From VXYL01 sp965199945 (GTDB taxonomy: Bacteria > Pseudomonadota > Gammaproteobacteria > Pseudomonadales > Azotimanducaceae): a stretch of DNA of 64,000 nucleotides. The translations under genes were made by a program, and so were the position numbers. The stretch spans positions 1,860,001-1,924,000 of the forward strand of contig OZ241354.1 of the NCBI GenBank assembly GCA_965199945.1, in the 5' to 3' direction. Below are positions 17,304-27,590 of the stretch, piece after piece. The notes beneath the pieces are model-generated. The model saw nothing but the letters and a program-made list of their open reading frames with translations. It was not told the DNA's origin and searched no databases. How positions within the stretch are numbered: the stretch's first letter is position 1; each line of letters starts with the position of its first letter.

Positions 17304-18232
17304 TCGTGCTCGCCGGCACCCTCGTTTTCGTCGGCACTGCGCTGCTGGCCATGCTGGCGGTCGACGGCATGGGCCGGCGCAGCAAAGTGGCGCGGCGCAT
17401 TCAGTCCCTTGGCCAACTGCTTGGCGAGACGGAGGGCGGGCCGCAGACCCCAGCGGTCCGGCAAAACCGCGACGACGAGGGCAATGCGCTGGTCGCCGCC
17501 TTCAACAAGCGCTTTCCGCTGGCCGGGGGGGCGCGCGTCGCCACCATGGCCATCCTAGCCGGCGTCTTCGGGGGCGCGGCGTTCTTCGCGCTGCTGTTGT
17601 TCGTTCTCGTGCCGCCGGTGCTGGCCGCGGCTGGGGCGATCGCGGCCGTCGTCGGCATCGGCTACGCCGTCGGCACGTCGCTTGAGAAGAACAAGCGCGA
17701 CGAGTTCACCGACCGGCTGCTGGTGGCGATGGAGGATTTCCAGCGCATGGTGCGCTTCGGCATTCCCCCGCTGCAGGCGCTCAACTCCGTTGCCGAGGCA
17801 TCGGAAGAGCCCTTGAAGGCGTCGCTCAACACCATCCTGCTGGAAGCGAGCCTCGGCGTTCCACTGGAGGACGCGGTGGCGCACGAGGCGCACCGGGTGC
17901 GCATCAGCGATTTGGCCATGCTGGCCGCCATCCTCTCGACCCAGGCCAGCACCGGCGGCAATCTCTCGGAATCGGTCGCCAATCTGGCGACGATGCTGCG
18001 CGAACGGCGCGACAGTCGGGCGCGATTGAAGGCGACGACGGCCGAACCGCGCATCACGCTCATCGTGCTGGGCCTGATGCCGATTGCCGGCATTGGCCTG
18101 CAGGCGTTCATGCAGCCGCAGATCGTCTCCACGCTGCTCGGCGAAGGACGCCACCTGCTGGGGATCGGGCTTGCTTTGATCGGGATCGGATTCGTGATTT
18201 CCATGATGCTGGTGAGGAGCGCGCAACGATGA
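17300..18232 (+). CDS. tadB: TadB inner-membrane platform protein
   Basis: A 310-residue member of the T2SF family. Two hydrophobic segments near the N-terminus, a central cytosolic T2SF domain (LLVAMEDFQRMVRFGIPPLQAL, LEASLGVPLEDAV, ILSTQASTGGNLSE) and two C-terminal transmembrane segments. ATGA overlaps join it to tadA upstream and tadC downstream, so the three are one translational unit. It forms the platform with TadC. A much longer open frame starting near 13211 on this frame is the shadow of the tadG and tadA genes. Confidence 0.93.
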   Translation: MIVLAGTLVFVGTALLAMLAVDGMGRRSKVARRIQSLGQLLGETEGGPQTPAVRQNRDDEGNALVAAFNKRFPLAGGARVATMAILAGVFGGAAFFALLLFVLVPPVLAAAGAIAAVVGIGYAVGTSLEKNKRDEFTDRLLVAMEDFQRMVRFGIPPLQALNSVAEASEEPLKASLNTILLEASLGVPLEDAVAHEAHRVRISDLAMLAAILSTQASTGGNLSESVANLATMLRERRDSRARLKATTAEPRITLIVLGLMPIAGIGLQAFMQPQIVSTLLGEGRHLLGIGLALIGIGFVISMMLVRSAQR

Positions 18233-19179
18233 TCGTCGATGCCGTGGCGGGCTTGGCCGCCGTCTTGGTGGGCGCGGGCATCTACGCCGTCGTCGTCTCG
18301 ACGTTCGAACGGCGCCGATTCGCGCAGCGCGTGTCGCTGGCCGCCGGCCGGTCGAACCAGGAGAGCAGCCTCGAAAGCCGCATCGCATCGGGCACGGCCG
18401 GCATCCGCGGCGCATTGGAGAGCGTCCTGACCGTGTTGGGGCGCCTGATGCCCCTCGGCGAAGAGGACCGGGCGAAGATCGGCACTGCGCTGAATCTCGC
18501 CGGCTTCCGGTCCCCGAACTCGGTGATCGTGGTGCTCGGCAGCAAATTCGCCTGCCTGGCCACGGGCTTGATCGTCGGGACGCTGTTCTTCAACGATTTT
18601 CAGCCGGGCGCGCTGGGCTGGCTGATCGGCGTGGGCATCGGCTTCTTCCTCGGCGTGCTGCTCAATCTGCTGCCGGAAATGATCGTCAACAGGATGGCCA
18701 AGCACCGCCGGCTGGAGATCACGTCCGCGCTGCCGGAAGCGCTCGACCTGCTCATCGTGTCCTTGGAGGCGGGGCTCACGTTCGAGCGCGCGCTGCGGCG
18801 CACGGTGGAGGACTTGAAGACCTTTCAGCCCGTGCTGGCTGCCGAACTGGGGCAGGCGAGCCTGGACATGAGCGTGCATGGCCGCAGCCGGGACGATGCC
18901 CTGACCCGCGTCGCCGAGCGCCTGGACAGCCGGGAGATCCGCGACCTGGCCATTACCGTCGCGCAGTCCGAGCGGCACGGCACGCCGACCGCCGATGCGC
19001 TGCGCAACCTCGCCGGCTCCGCTCGCGTGGACGCGCTGGCGCGGGTCGAGGCGAAGATCGCCCGGCTGCCGACGTTGATGGTGCTGCCGTCCATCGCCTG
19101 CCTGCTGCCGGGATTCCTCATCATCGTCGGCGGCCCGGCGATGATCCAGCTCGTCGGCGAGCTGCAGACCATCAACTGA
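18229..19179 (+). CDS. tadC: TadC inner-membrane platform protein
   Basis: A 316-residue T2SF-family protein with an N-terminal anchor, a pair of hydrophobic segments in the middle (FLGVLLNLLPEMIVN region), the T2SF core (ALPEALDLLIVSLEAGLTFE, ARLDSREIRDLAITVAQSERHGTP) and a C-terminal membrane segment (MVLPSIACLLPGFLIIVGGP). Its ATG overlaps the tadB stop. It is the last forward gene of the Tad cluster; a Roadblock gene converges on it about 100 bp away. Confidence 0.93.
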   Translation: MIVDAVAGLAAVLVGAGIYAVVVSTFERRRFAQRVSLAAGRSNQESSLESRIASGTAGIRGALESVLTVLGRLMPLGEEDRAKIGTALNLAGFRSPNSVIVVLGSKFACLATGLIVGTLFFNDFQPGALGWLIGVGIGFFLGVLLNLLPEMIVNRMAKHRRLEITSALPEALDLLIVSLEAGLTFERALRRTVEDLKTFQPVLAAELGQASLDMSVHGRSRDDALTRVAERLDSREIRDLAITVAQSERHGTPTADALRNLAGSARVDALARVEAKIARLPTLMVLPSIACLLPGFLIIVGGPAMIQLVGELQTIN

Positions 19180-19280
19180 CAGGCGCGCGCCGGCGGGAAC
19201 ACGCCGCACTGCCGCGAATCCGACGAGCGCCGGATCGGACTACGCGCGCGCCGATTGTCGAACGGAACAGGGCCGGCGAA

Positions 19281-19922
19281 CTACCTTCGACCGTGGCCGC
19301 CCCGCCATTGCCGCGCCGCGCGATCCGCCGCCTCGCCAAGGCGAGCCTCGTCCTGGCGGGCCTGGTCGAAGTCGTCTCGATAGGAAACGGACTGGCCGGC
19401 ATCCGCCGGCGGGCGCTCGCCGCGCCCGAACGCGCCGGGCATGATGACGTTGCTGCCCGCTTGGGCGGCACTGCGTTGGCCGAGGGGCCGTGCCTGGACT
19501 TCGCCAGCCGGCCTTGCGCCAGACTCCCCGTCGCCGACGATGCGCGCCAGCGCTTGGCGCATGGCGATGCGGCCGAGGCCGAGGTTGGCGGCTTTGTCCG
19601 TAATCAACAAGAGCAGAGTGTCTTCCCGGCCGGGCACCACGGACATGAAGATGGACGTGTGTTCGGTGGTGGTCTGAATCTCCTGCACGAAGCTGGACGC
19701 GGACTGGCCGCCCGTCATCGCCAACTCCAGCTGCCAGACCATGCGCCCGCGGAAGTAGTCCGCACCCGCCGCGGACATGAGCTCCATCGCCTCCTGCCCG
19801 ACGATCGACCGCGGCGCCACCTTGATGCCCAAGGGCAGCCCCGTCTCCAAGTCCACCACCGAGCAGCCCAAACAGCCGTCCACATCGGCCACCGTCTGCT
19901 CGCAGAGTTCCTGCAGTTGCAT
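19281..19922 (-). CDS. Roadblock/LC7 (MglB-like) domain protein
   Basis: A 213-residue protein. The first 125 residues match the Roadblock/LC7 fold (GCLGCSVVDLETGLPLGI near the N-terminus, VQEIQTTTEHTSIFMSVVPGREDTLLLLITD later), the fold used by MglB-type regulators of small GTPases. The last 85 residues are polar, Ala/Arg/Gly-rich and probably disordered. Start ATG 19922 follows GCGAGGGG. There is no adjacent Ras-like GTPase (MglA). Its place beside the Tad genes suggests a role in polarity of the pilus machine, which is inference only. Confidence 0.8.
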   Translation of the reverse strand: MQLQELCEQTVADVDGCLGCSVVDLETGLPLGIKVAPRSIVGQEAMELMSAAGADYFRGRMVWQLELAMTGGQSASSFVQEIQTTTEHTSIFMSVVPGREDTLLLLITDKAANLGLGRIAMRQALARIVGDGESGARPAGEVQARPLGQRSAAQAGSNVIMPGAFGRGERPPADAGQSVSYRDDFDQARQDEARLGEAADRAARQWRGGHGRR

Positions 19923-20019
19923 CGGTACCCCTCGCTGGACTTGCCAGCCATTACCGAGTCGCCCGCACATTGCGCCCATCGCCGCTGCCTGTCAAGCGGC
20001 GCGAGCGCTTTTCCGGCGC

Positions 20020-20787
20020 TCACCGGTCTTGCTTGCCCGCCGTCCTGCCCTCAAGTTCCGCCAAGCGCCGTCTGAGCTCGGCATTGGCCTGGCGCTCCTG
20101 GCGCAGCTCTTCGGCGGCTTGGCGCTGGGCCGACGCGGCTCGGCGCTGCGCTGCCGTCGCTCGGCGCTGCGCTATCGTCGCTCGGCGCAGTTCTTCGTCG
20201 AGCGGCAACAGGACCTTGCCCGTGGTCGGATCGTAGAGCCGAAGCACTGGCGGTCGCGCGCCGCCCCAGGCGCGCAGTTCCAGCCCCAATTCCTCGCTCG
20301 GCACGCTCAGGCCGCCGTCCGCAAGCCGCGCGGCGCGTATCCGGCGGTAGCCGCGACTGGCCAAGCGCAGGCCTTGCAGCACGGGATCCAGCAAGCCGCC
20401 CACCGGGTCGAAGAGGAAGTAGTCGGCCACGCCCATCGTGGCGTAGATGCGGCGCTTTTCCTTCACGTCCCGGGGCACCGTGCTGCGCGACGCCAGTTCC
20501 AGCACGAAGTTCGGCGGCCCGCCCTCTTCCCAGACCTTGTAGCTCGGCGCGATGTGGCGCGGCGCGTGGGTGGCGCAGTACACGTCCGGCACCAGCACTG
20601 CGTCCGGATTGCCCCGCTCGTAGTAGAGGCCGTTGTTGGCGCCGTAGTGGGCGTCGGCGCCGAAGTGCATCTGGAAGACGCCGACCACATAGTGGGCCGC
20701 GAGATAGTGTTGCAGAGTTTCCACGGGCTTGCCGTCCCAATCGGGGTACTCGACGGGATCGGCGTCGTGGAGCAGCGCTTCGGCCAT
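20020..20787 (-). CDS. Uma2-family (DUF820) PD-(D/E)XK nuclease-fold protein with heptad tail
   Basis: A 255-residue protein from ATG 20787 (GGGAGGT just upstream). The core carries the Uma2 triad region: PDVYC (Asp), NFVLELAS (Glu) and VKEKRRIYATMGVADYFLFDP (Lys). The C-terminus is a predicted coiled coil of repeated heptads of the RRATAAQ type followed by ELRQERQANAELRRRLAELE. Uma2 proteins are widespread putative nucleases of unknown target, often in multi-copy families. The heptads are encoded by near-identical 21-bp tandem repeats. Monocistronic. Confidence 0.85.
   Translation of the reverse strand: MAEALLHDADPVEYPDWDGKPVETLQHYLAAHYVVGVFQMHFGADAHYGANNGLYYERGNPDAVLVPDVYCATHAPRHIAPSYKVWEEGGPPNFVLELASRSTVPRDVKEKRRIYATMGVADYFLFDPVGGLLDPVLQGLRLASRGYRRIRAARLADGGLSVPSEELGLELRAWGGARPPVLRLYDPTTGKVLLPLDEELRRATIAQRRATAAQRRAASAQRQAAEELRQERQANAELRRRLAELEGRTAGKQDR
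20138..20188. repeat. 21-bp tandem repeats encoding coiled-coil heptads
   Basis: Units starting GCTCGGCGCTGCGCT recur with a 21-bp period (20138-20158, 20159-20179, then a partial copy). On the reverse strand each encodes one seven-residue heptad of the Uma2 protein tail. Slippage here would change coiled-coil length by whole heptads. Confidence 0.8.
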
Positions 20788-21202
20788 GACCTCCCTCTTT
20801 GGCTGGCGGCTCCGTCCGCGGTGGCGGCGCATGGAGCCAAACCAGCGTCTGGGCCGTCCAAGTCGTTCGTTGTTGGTTCGAACAGTGTCGGACACTGGAC
20901 AGCCGCGTCGCTAGCGACATTCGCCCGGCGCAGTGTAGGAGATTGCCGCCAATTTCGCAGGCCTGTGCGCGGCCGACGCGGCCGAAGCGCTTGCGCGGCG
21001 CGATGTTGTCTGTAGGATGGGTTGCGGTGCCACGCCTTGGAGGGGGTCTGGTGGTTTCCGACTGGCCGAAGGGCAGCGCCGGCGCGTTGTCGAACCGGGC
21101 GATGCGGCGTGCGTCTTCGGCGCCCCACAGGGCCGTTGATGGCGGGACGGGGGCGCTGGCGAGCAGCCGCTCCCTGGCGGCGAGCACTCGGAGGTAGGCG
21201 CC
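20788..21202. other. Intergenic region before yejB-like gene
   Basis: About 415 bp between the divergent Uma2 and permease genes. Promoters for both should lie here. No gene, RNA or strong repeat was recognised; in particular no yejA-type binding protein. Confidence 0.5.
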
Positions 21203-22297
21203 TTGGGACGCTACATCCTGCGCCGGCTGGTGCTGATTCCGGTCACCCTGCTCGGCATTCTGCTCATCACGTTCACCATCGCGCAGTTCGCGCCCGGCGG
21301 GCCCATCGAGCAGATCATCGCCAAGGCGACGATGGGGCAGATGTCCACCACCATGGGCATCAGCGGCGGGGGCGACGGCGGCGGCATGACGACCCAGGCC
21401 ATGGACACGGCCGCGGTGGGGCCCAACACCGCCACCTACGGCCTCGACCCGGAACTGATCGCGGACTTGGAGCAGCAGTTCGGCTTCGACAAGCCGATCC
21501 ACGTGCGCTTTCTGACGATGGTGTGGAACTACCTGCGGCTGGATCTTGGCGACAGCTACTTCCAGGACCGGCCGGTGCTCGATCTGGTGGTGGAGCGGAT
21601 GCCGGTGTCGATCTCGCTCGGCTTCTGGTCGCTGCTGCTCATCTACGGCATCTCCATTCCGCTCGGCGTCGCCAAGGCCGTGCGCGACGGCACGCGCTTC
21701 GACTTCATCACCAGCACGGTAATCTTCGTCGGCTACGCGATTCCCGGCTTCGTGCTGGCCATCCTGCTGATCGTGCTGTTCGCCGGCGGCAACTACTGGG
21801 ACTTCTTCCCGCTGCGCGGCCTCACGTCCGAAGACTGGGATCAGATGGACTGGTTCGGCAAGGCCGCCGACTACCTCTGGCATCTGGTGCTGCCCTTGAC
21901 GGCGCTCACCGTGAACGGCTTCGCCACGCTGACCATGCTCACCAAGAACTCGTTTCTGGAGGAGATCAGCAAGCAGTTCGTGCTCACCGCCCGCGCCAAG
22001 GGGTTGACGGAAAAGCGCGTGCTCTACGGCCACGTCTTCCGCAACGCCATGCTCATCGTCATCGCCGGCTTTCCGGCCGCCTTCGTGGGCATCCTCTTCA
22101 CCGGCTCGCTGCTGATCGAGGTGATCTTCTCGCTCAACGGCATGGGGCTTCTTTCCTACGAGGCGGTCATCAAGCGTGACTATCCGATCCTGCTCGGCAC
22201 GGTGTTCATCTTCAGTCTCGTGGGCCTGGTGATGCATCTGGTGGGCGACCTCACCTACGTGCTGGTGGACCGGCGCATCGACTTCGAGGCGCGCTAA
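21203..22297 (+). CDS. yejB: ABC transporter permease, microcin C/peptide type (YejB-like)
   Basis: A 364-residue inner-membrane permease of the DppB/OppB family. N-terminal MGRYILRRLVLIPVTLLGILLITFTIAQFAPGGP type segment, a Gly/Met-rich periplasmic loop (about residues 45-75), then the BPD_transp_1 domain with the EAA-type loop (AKGLTEKRVLYGHVFRNAM). Length and the loop between the first two membrane segments fit YejB better than DppB. Start TTG 21203 has GGAGG 9 nt upstream. It is followed 22 nt later by the yejE-like partner. No binding protein or ATPase gene is adjacent, so those must be encoded elsewhere. Confidence 0.88.
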   Translation: MGRYILRRLVLIPVTLLGILLITFTIAQFAPGGPIEQIIAKATMGQMSTTMGISGGGDGGGMTTQAMDTAAVGPNTATYGLDPELIADLEQQFGFDKPIHVRFLTMVWNYLRLDLGDSYFQDRPVLDLVVERMPVSISLGFWSLLLIYGISIPLGVAKAVRDGTRFDFITSTVIFVGYAIPGFVLAILLIVLFAGGNYWDFFPLRGLTSEDWDQMDWFGKAADYLWHLVLPLTALTVNGFATLTMLTKNSFLEEISKQFVLTARAKGLTEKRVLYGHVFRNAMLIVIAGFPAAFVGILFTGSLLIEVIFSLNGMGLLSYEAVIKRDYPILLGTVFIFSLVGLVMHLVGDLTYVLVDRRIDFEAR

Positions 22298-22319
22298 AGC
22301 GCACGGCGAGGAACGACGG

Positions 22320-23363
22320 ATGCGATTGACGCCCCTCGGACGCCGCCGCCTCAACAACTTCAAGGCCAACCGCCGCGGCTACTACTCGATGTGGGTGTTT
22401 CTGGTGCTGTTCGTCGCGTCCCTGTTCGCGGAACTGATCGCCAACGACCAGCCCATCGTGCTCTACGTCGATGGCGAGCTGTGGTTCCCGGTGCTGCAGG
22501 TGGTGACCGAAGCGGACATCGGCGGCGAGCTGCCCATCGAGCCGGACTACGCCTCGCCCTACGTCAAAGCCCTGATCGAGAAGGGCAACGGCTGGAGCAT
22601 CGGCGCGCTGATCCCCTACGACTACCGCACGATCGATCTCTACATCGAGGGTTCGGCGCCGGAGGCGCCTTCGGGAAGACACTGGCTCGGCACCGACGAC
22701 AGCGCCAAGGACACGCTAGCGCGGCTGATCTACGGCTTCCGTCTCTCGGTGCTGTTCGGCATCACGCTGACGTTCATCGCCTCCATCATCGGCATCGCGG
22801 TCGGCGCGCTGCAGGGGTTCTTCGGCGGACTGGTGGATCTGCTCGGCCAGCGCATCGTGGAGATCTGGGCCGCAGTGCCGTCGCTGCTCATTCTCATCAT
22901 CCTGGCGAGCGTCATCGAGCCGAGCGTGTACTGGCTGCTGCTGATTCTGCTGCTGTTCAGCTGGATGGCGCTGGTCTCCGTTGTGCGCGCGGAGTTCCTG
23001 CGCGCCAGGAACTTCGATTTCGTGCGCGCCGCCCGGGCGCTCGGCGTCTCCAACTTCACGATCATGCGTCGCCACGTGCTGCCGAACGCCATGGTGGCGG
23101 CGCTGACCTTCGTGCCGTTCATCCTAAGCGGCGCCGTCACCACGCTCACGGCGCTGGATTTCCTCGGCCTTGGCCTGCCGGCCGGCTCGCCGTCGCTGGG
23201 CGAGCTGATGGCCCAGGGCAAGAACAACCTGCACGCGCCCTGGCTCGTGCTCACCGCGTTCTTCACCCTCGCCACGCTGCTGACGCTCTTGATCTTCGTC
23301 GGCGAGGCCGCCCGCGACGCCCTCGACCCGCGCCGCACGATGAAGGATCCGCTGATGAGCTGA
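22320..23363 (+). CDS. yejE: ABC transporter permease, microcin C/peptide type (YejE-like)
   Basis: A 347-residue DppC/OppC-type permease. N-terminal segment NRRGYYSMWVFLVLFVASLFAE typical of YejE, a periplasmic region with the LPIEPDYASPY and GRHWLGTDDSAKDTLARLIYG motifs, and the BPD_transp_1 domain with the EAA loop (ARALGVSNFTIMRRHVLPNAM). The ATG at 22320 follows GAGG. It forms the transmembrane channel with the YejB-like product and probably imports short peptides. The ATPase YejF is not encoded next to it. Confidence 0.9.
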   Translation: MRLTPLGRRRLNNFKANRRGYYSMWVFLVLFVASLFAELIANDQPIVLYVDGELWFPVLQVVTEADIGGELPIEPDYASPYVKALIEKGNGWSIGALIPYDYRTIDLYIEGSAPEAPSGRHWLGTDDSAKDTLARLIYGFRLSVLFGITLTFIASIIGIAVGALQGFFGGLVDLLGQRIVEIWAAVPSLLILIILASVIEPSVYWLLLILLLFSWMALVSVVRAEFLRARNFDFVRAARALGVSNFTIMRRHVLPNAMVAALTFVPFILSGAVTTLTALDFLGLGLPAGSPSLGELMAQGKNNLHAPWLVLTAFFTLATLLTLLIFVGEAARDALDPRRTMKDPLMS

Positions 23364-23420
23364 CGCCACGGCTGGGGCGGCGACCCAATGCGCTGCCGAG
23401 GGGACAAGCTCGCTTAGAGT

Positions 23421-24458
23421 ATGGGGATGCGCAACACACCGGGATTCGTGACGATGGCAACGGAAAAAGAACAGTGGCTGGCGCTGGCGGAGGAGGACGC
23501 GCTCGAGCCGGAGCTGCCGATCTGCGACCCCCACCACCACTTGTGGGATCACCCAGGCAGCCGCTATCTGCTCGACGAACTACTCGCGGACGTGGGCGAC
23601 GGCCACAACGTCGTCTCCACGGTGTTCATGGAATGCGGCTCGATGTACCGCGCCGACGGCGAGCCGGCCATGCAGCCGGTCGGCGAGACGGAGTTCGTGA
23701 ACGGCATCGCGGCGATGAGCGCGAGCGGCGGCTACGGCGAGTGCCGGGCCTGCGCGGCCATCGTCGGCTACGCGGACCTGAACCTGGGCGCTGCGGTCGG
23801 CGCGGTGCTCGATGCCCACGCTGCCGCCAGCGGACGCTTCCGCGGCATTCGCCACGCTGCCGGCTGGGACGCCAGCGCCGAGGTGCGCAATTCGCACACC
23901 TCTCCCAGCCAAGGCATGATGGCGTCGTCCGGGTTCCGCACCGGCTTCGCCGAACTCGGCAAGCGCGGCATGACCTTCGACGCTTGGCTCTACCATCCGC
24001 AGATCCCGGAACTCACCGCCTTGGCGCGGGCGTTCCCCGAACAGCCCATCGTCTTCGACCACTTCGGCGGGCCGCTCGGCATCGGCCCCTACGCCGGCAA
24101 GCGCGAGGAGATCTTCGCCTACTGGAAGGACGCCGTCGCCGAACTGGCCACCTGCCGCAACGTCGTCGCCAAGCTGGGCGGGCTGGTCATGCCCATCAAC
24201 GGCTTCGGCTTCCACAAGAACGACCGCCCGCCGACGTCCGAGGAACTCGCCGCCGCCACCCGCCGCTACTACTTGCACATGATCGACTGCTTCAGCCCCG
24301 AGCGCTGCATGTTCGAGAGCAACTTCCCGGTGGACAAGGCGAGCAGCTCCTACCGCGTGCTGTGGAACTCCTTCAAGCGCATCGCGGCGGAATTCTCGGC
24401 CAGCGAAAAGGCGGCGCTGTTCCACGACACGGCGGCCCGCGTGTACCGACCCGCGTAA
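23421..24458 (+). CDS. TIM-barrel amidohydrolase (COG3618, amidohydrolase_2 family)
   Basis: A 345-residue protein with DPHHHLWD near the N-terminus (metal-binding HxH), a mid-domain FRGIRHAAGWD, IVFDHFGGP (metal/catalytic His) and MFESNFPVD near the C-terminus (Asp). These are the landmarks of the 2-pyrone-4,6-dicarboxylate lactonase/L-fuconolactonase-like branch. The substrate is probably a lactone or cyclic amide but cannot be stated. No clear Shine-Dalgarno marks the start; ATG 23427 and ATG 23454 in the same frame are alternatives. Not part of an obvious pathway cluster. Confidence 0.82.
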   Translation: MGMRNTPGFVTMATEKEQWLALAEEDALEPELPICDPHHHLWDHPGSRYLLDELLADVGDGHNVVSTVFMECGSMYRADGEPAMQPVGETEFVNGIAAMSASGGYGECRACAAIVGYADLNLGAAVGAVLDAHAAASGRFRGIRHAAGWDASAEVRNSHTSPSQGMMASSGFRTGFAELGKRGMTFDAWLYHPQIPELTALARAFPEQPIVFDHFGGPLGIGPYAGKREEIFAYWKDAVAELATCRNVVAKLGGLVMPINGFGFHKNDRPPTSEELAAATRRYYLHMIDCFSPERCMFESNFPVDKASSSYRVLWNSFKRIAAEFSASEKAALFHDTAARVYRPA

Positions 24459-24509
24459 GCGTCCGAGCGACCGAACGCTCGCTCACGGTCGCCCGCGGCG
24501 AGTCGCCAG

Positions 24510-25646
24510 TCAGTCGCACTCGCCGACGCCGCTCTCGATGGCGGCCAGAACAGCCTCGTTCGGTGCGGCATCCGTTATCGCGGACCGGCCCAGCCCGTCG
24601 CAGACCACCAGCCGCAGCCGACCGTCGCGGACTTTCTTGTCCATGTCCATCGCCTCGCGCAGCGCCGCAGCGTCGAACCCCGCCGCTTGGAGCGGCAGGC
24701 CGGCGGCGGCGAGCAGCCGGCGCACCCGCGCCGCGTCTTCCGGCGCCGCTCTCCCCAGGCGCACCGACAGTTCCATCGCCATGGCCATGCCGATGGCCAC
24801 CGCTTCCCCGTGCAGGTGGCGGCGGTAGCGCCCAAGGGCCTCGACCGCATGGCCGAAGGTGTGGCCGAAGTTGAGAACGGCGCGCCGCCCCTGCTCGCGC
24901 TCGTCGCCGGCGACGACTTGCGCCTTGATCTCGCACGAGCGGCGAACCGCGTGCAGCAGCGTCCGCGGGTCGCGGGCCAGCAGGCGGTCGATGTGTACTT
25001 CCAGCCAGGCGAAAAACGCTGCGTCAGCGATCACGCCGTACTTCACCACCTCGGCAATGCCGGCCGCCAGTTCCCGCGCCGGCAGCGTGCGCAGCGCGCG
25101 CACATCCGCCACCACCGCGTTCGGCTGGTGGAACGCGCCGATCAGATTTTTGCCGCCCGGGTGGTTCACGGCCGTCTTGCCGCCGACCGAGGAATCCACC
25201 AGCGCCAAGAGCGTGGTCGGAATCTGCACCAGGCCGACGCCGCGCTGGTAGGTCGCCGCGGCAAAGCCGGCGACATCGCCGACCACGCCGCCGCCGAGCG
25301 CCAGAACGGTGGTGGTGCGGTTGTGGCGCCGCTCCACCAGCGCGTCGAGAACCTTGGCGTAGGTGGCGAGATTCTTGTGTTCCTCGCCATCGCCGATCTC
25401 GACCACGTCGACTTGCCGGTCTTGCGAACCGCCCAAGGCCCGCAGCAGCGTCGGCAGAAGAAGCCGCCCGACCGCGGGGTTGGTGACGATCAGCGCCTGG
25501 GATCCCACGTGCGGCGCGAGCACGCCCGGCGCGCCGAGGATGCCGTCGCCGAGCAGGATCGGATAGCCGCGTCCGTCGCCCAGCGCCACTTCGACACGCT
25601 GTGCGCCGGGGGGCGACGCGGCAAGATTCGTGGGCATGGCGTTCAC
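24510..25646 (-). CDS. aroB: 3-dehydroquinate synthase
   Basis: Second step of the shikimate pathway (DAHP to 3-dehydroquinate, NAD and metal dependent). 378 residues, about 15 longer than the E. coli enzyme at the N-terminus. Motifs: GDGEEHK, GGGVVGDVAGF, PTTLLALVDSSVGGKTAVN, the metal ligands in AEVVKYG, NFGHTFGHA and HGEAVAIGM, and MDMDKK. The GTG start at 25646 overlaps the aroK stop (GTGA), so aroK and aroB are translated together; ATG 25637 is an alternative. It is the last gene of the pilMNOPQ-aroKB series. Confidence 0.96.
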   Translation of the reverse strand: MNAMPTNLAASPPGAQRVEVALGDGRGYPILLGDGILGAPGVLAPHVGSQALIVTNPAVGRLLLPTLLRALGGSQDRQVDVVEIGDGEEHKNLATYAKVLDALVERRHNRTTTVLALGGGVVGDVAGFAAATYQRGVGLVQIPTTLLALVDSSVGGKTAVNHPGGKNLIGAFHQPNAVVADVRALRTLPARELAAGIAEVVKYGVIADAAFFAWLEVHIDRLLARDPRTLLHAVRRSCEIKAQVVAGDEREQGRRAVLNFGHTFGHAVEALGRYRRHLHGEAVAIGMAMAMELSVRLGRAAPEDAARVRRLLAAAGLPLQAAGFDAAALREAMDMDKKVRDGRLRLVVCDGLGRSAITDAAPNEAVLAAIESGVGECD

Positions 25647-26179
25647 TGCGCGCGCACCGCCGGCGACTCGGTCAGCAGCTCGGAAACGCGAGCCGCGATT
25701 TCCCGCGCCGGCCGGCGGTCCGTGGCGACCGTCAAGTGGGCCACGGATTCGTAGAGCGGCGCCCGCTCCCGCAGCAGCGTCTCCACCTGCTCGGCCACGT
25801 TCGCCACATCGAGCAGCGGGCGCCGACGGTCGCGCCCGGCGCGTTCCAGAATCACGTCGGCGGCGGCTTCCAGGTAGACCACCGTGCCGCGTTGGCGCAG
25901 CAGGCTGCGGTTGTCCTCGCGCAGCACCACGCCGCCGCCGGTGGCCAGCACGATGCCGCTGCCCGCCGTCGCGTCGGCCAAGGCGGCGTGTTCGCGCTTG
26001 CGGAAACCGCTCTCGCCTTCCATGTCGAATATCCAGGCGATGTCGGCGCCGGCGCGGCGCTCCACCAGCTCGTCGGTGTCCTCGAAGGCGAGGCCGCGCA
26101 GCGCCGCCAGCCGGCGGCCGATCGTGCTCTTGCCGGACGCCATCATGCCGACCAGAAACACATTGCGCTTGCGATCCAT
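25643..26179 (-). CDS. aroK: Shikimate kinase
   Basis: Phosphorylates shikimate at the 3-position. 178 residues, normal for the family. Walker A GMMASGKST (residues 11-19), the DTDELVERRAG shikimate-binding Asp motif, GESGFRKRE, the ATGGGVV loop and the LID region RDRRRPLL. Start ATG 26179. It lies 79 nt downstream of the pilQ stop and overlaps aroB, as in many gammaproteobacteria where pilQ-aroK-aroB are linked. Confidence 0.96.
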   Translation of the reverse strand: MDRKRNVFLVGMMASGKSTIGRRLAALRGLAFEDTDELVERRAGADIAWIFDMEGESGFRKREHAALADATAGSGIVLATGGGVVLREDNRSLLRQRGTVVYLEAAADVILERAGRDRRRPLLDVANVAEQVETLLRERAPLYESVAHLTVATDRRPAREIAARVSELLTESPAVRAQ

Positions 26180-26258
26180 CGTGGCGGCATTATGCCGCGT
26201 CCGCACTGCCGCTCCCGAACCCCTTGACCGATGGCCGCCAAAGGCGCCCCTGCTTCGC

Positions 26259-27586
<1,328 letters not shown>

Positions 27587-27590
<4 letters not shown>

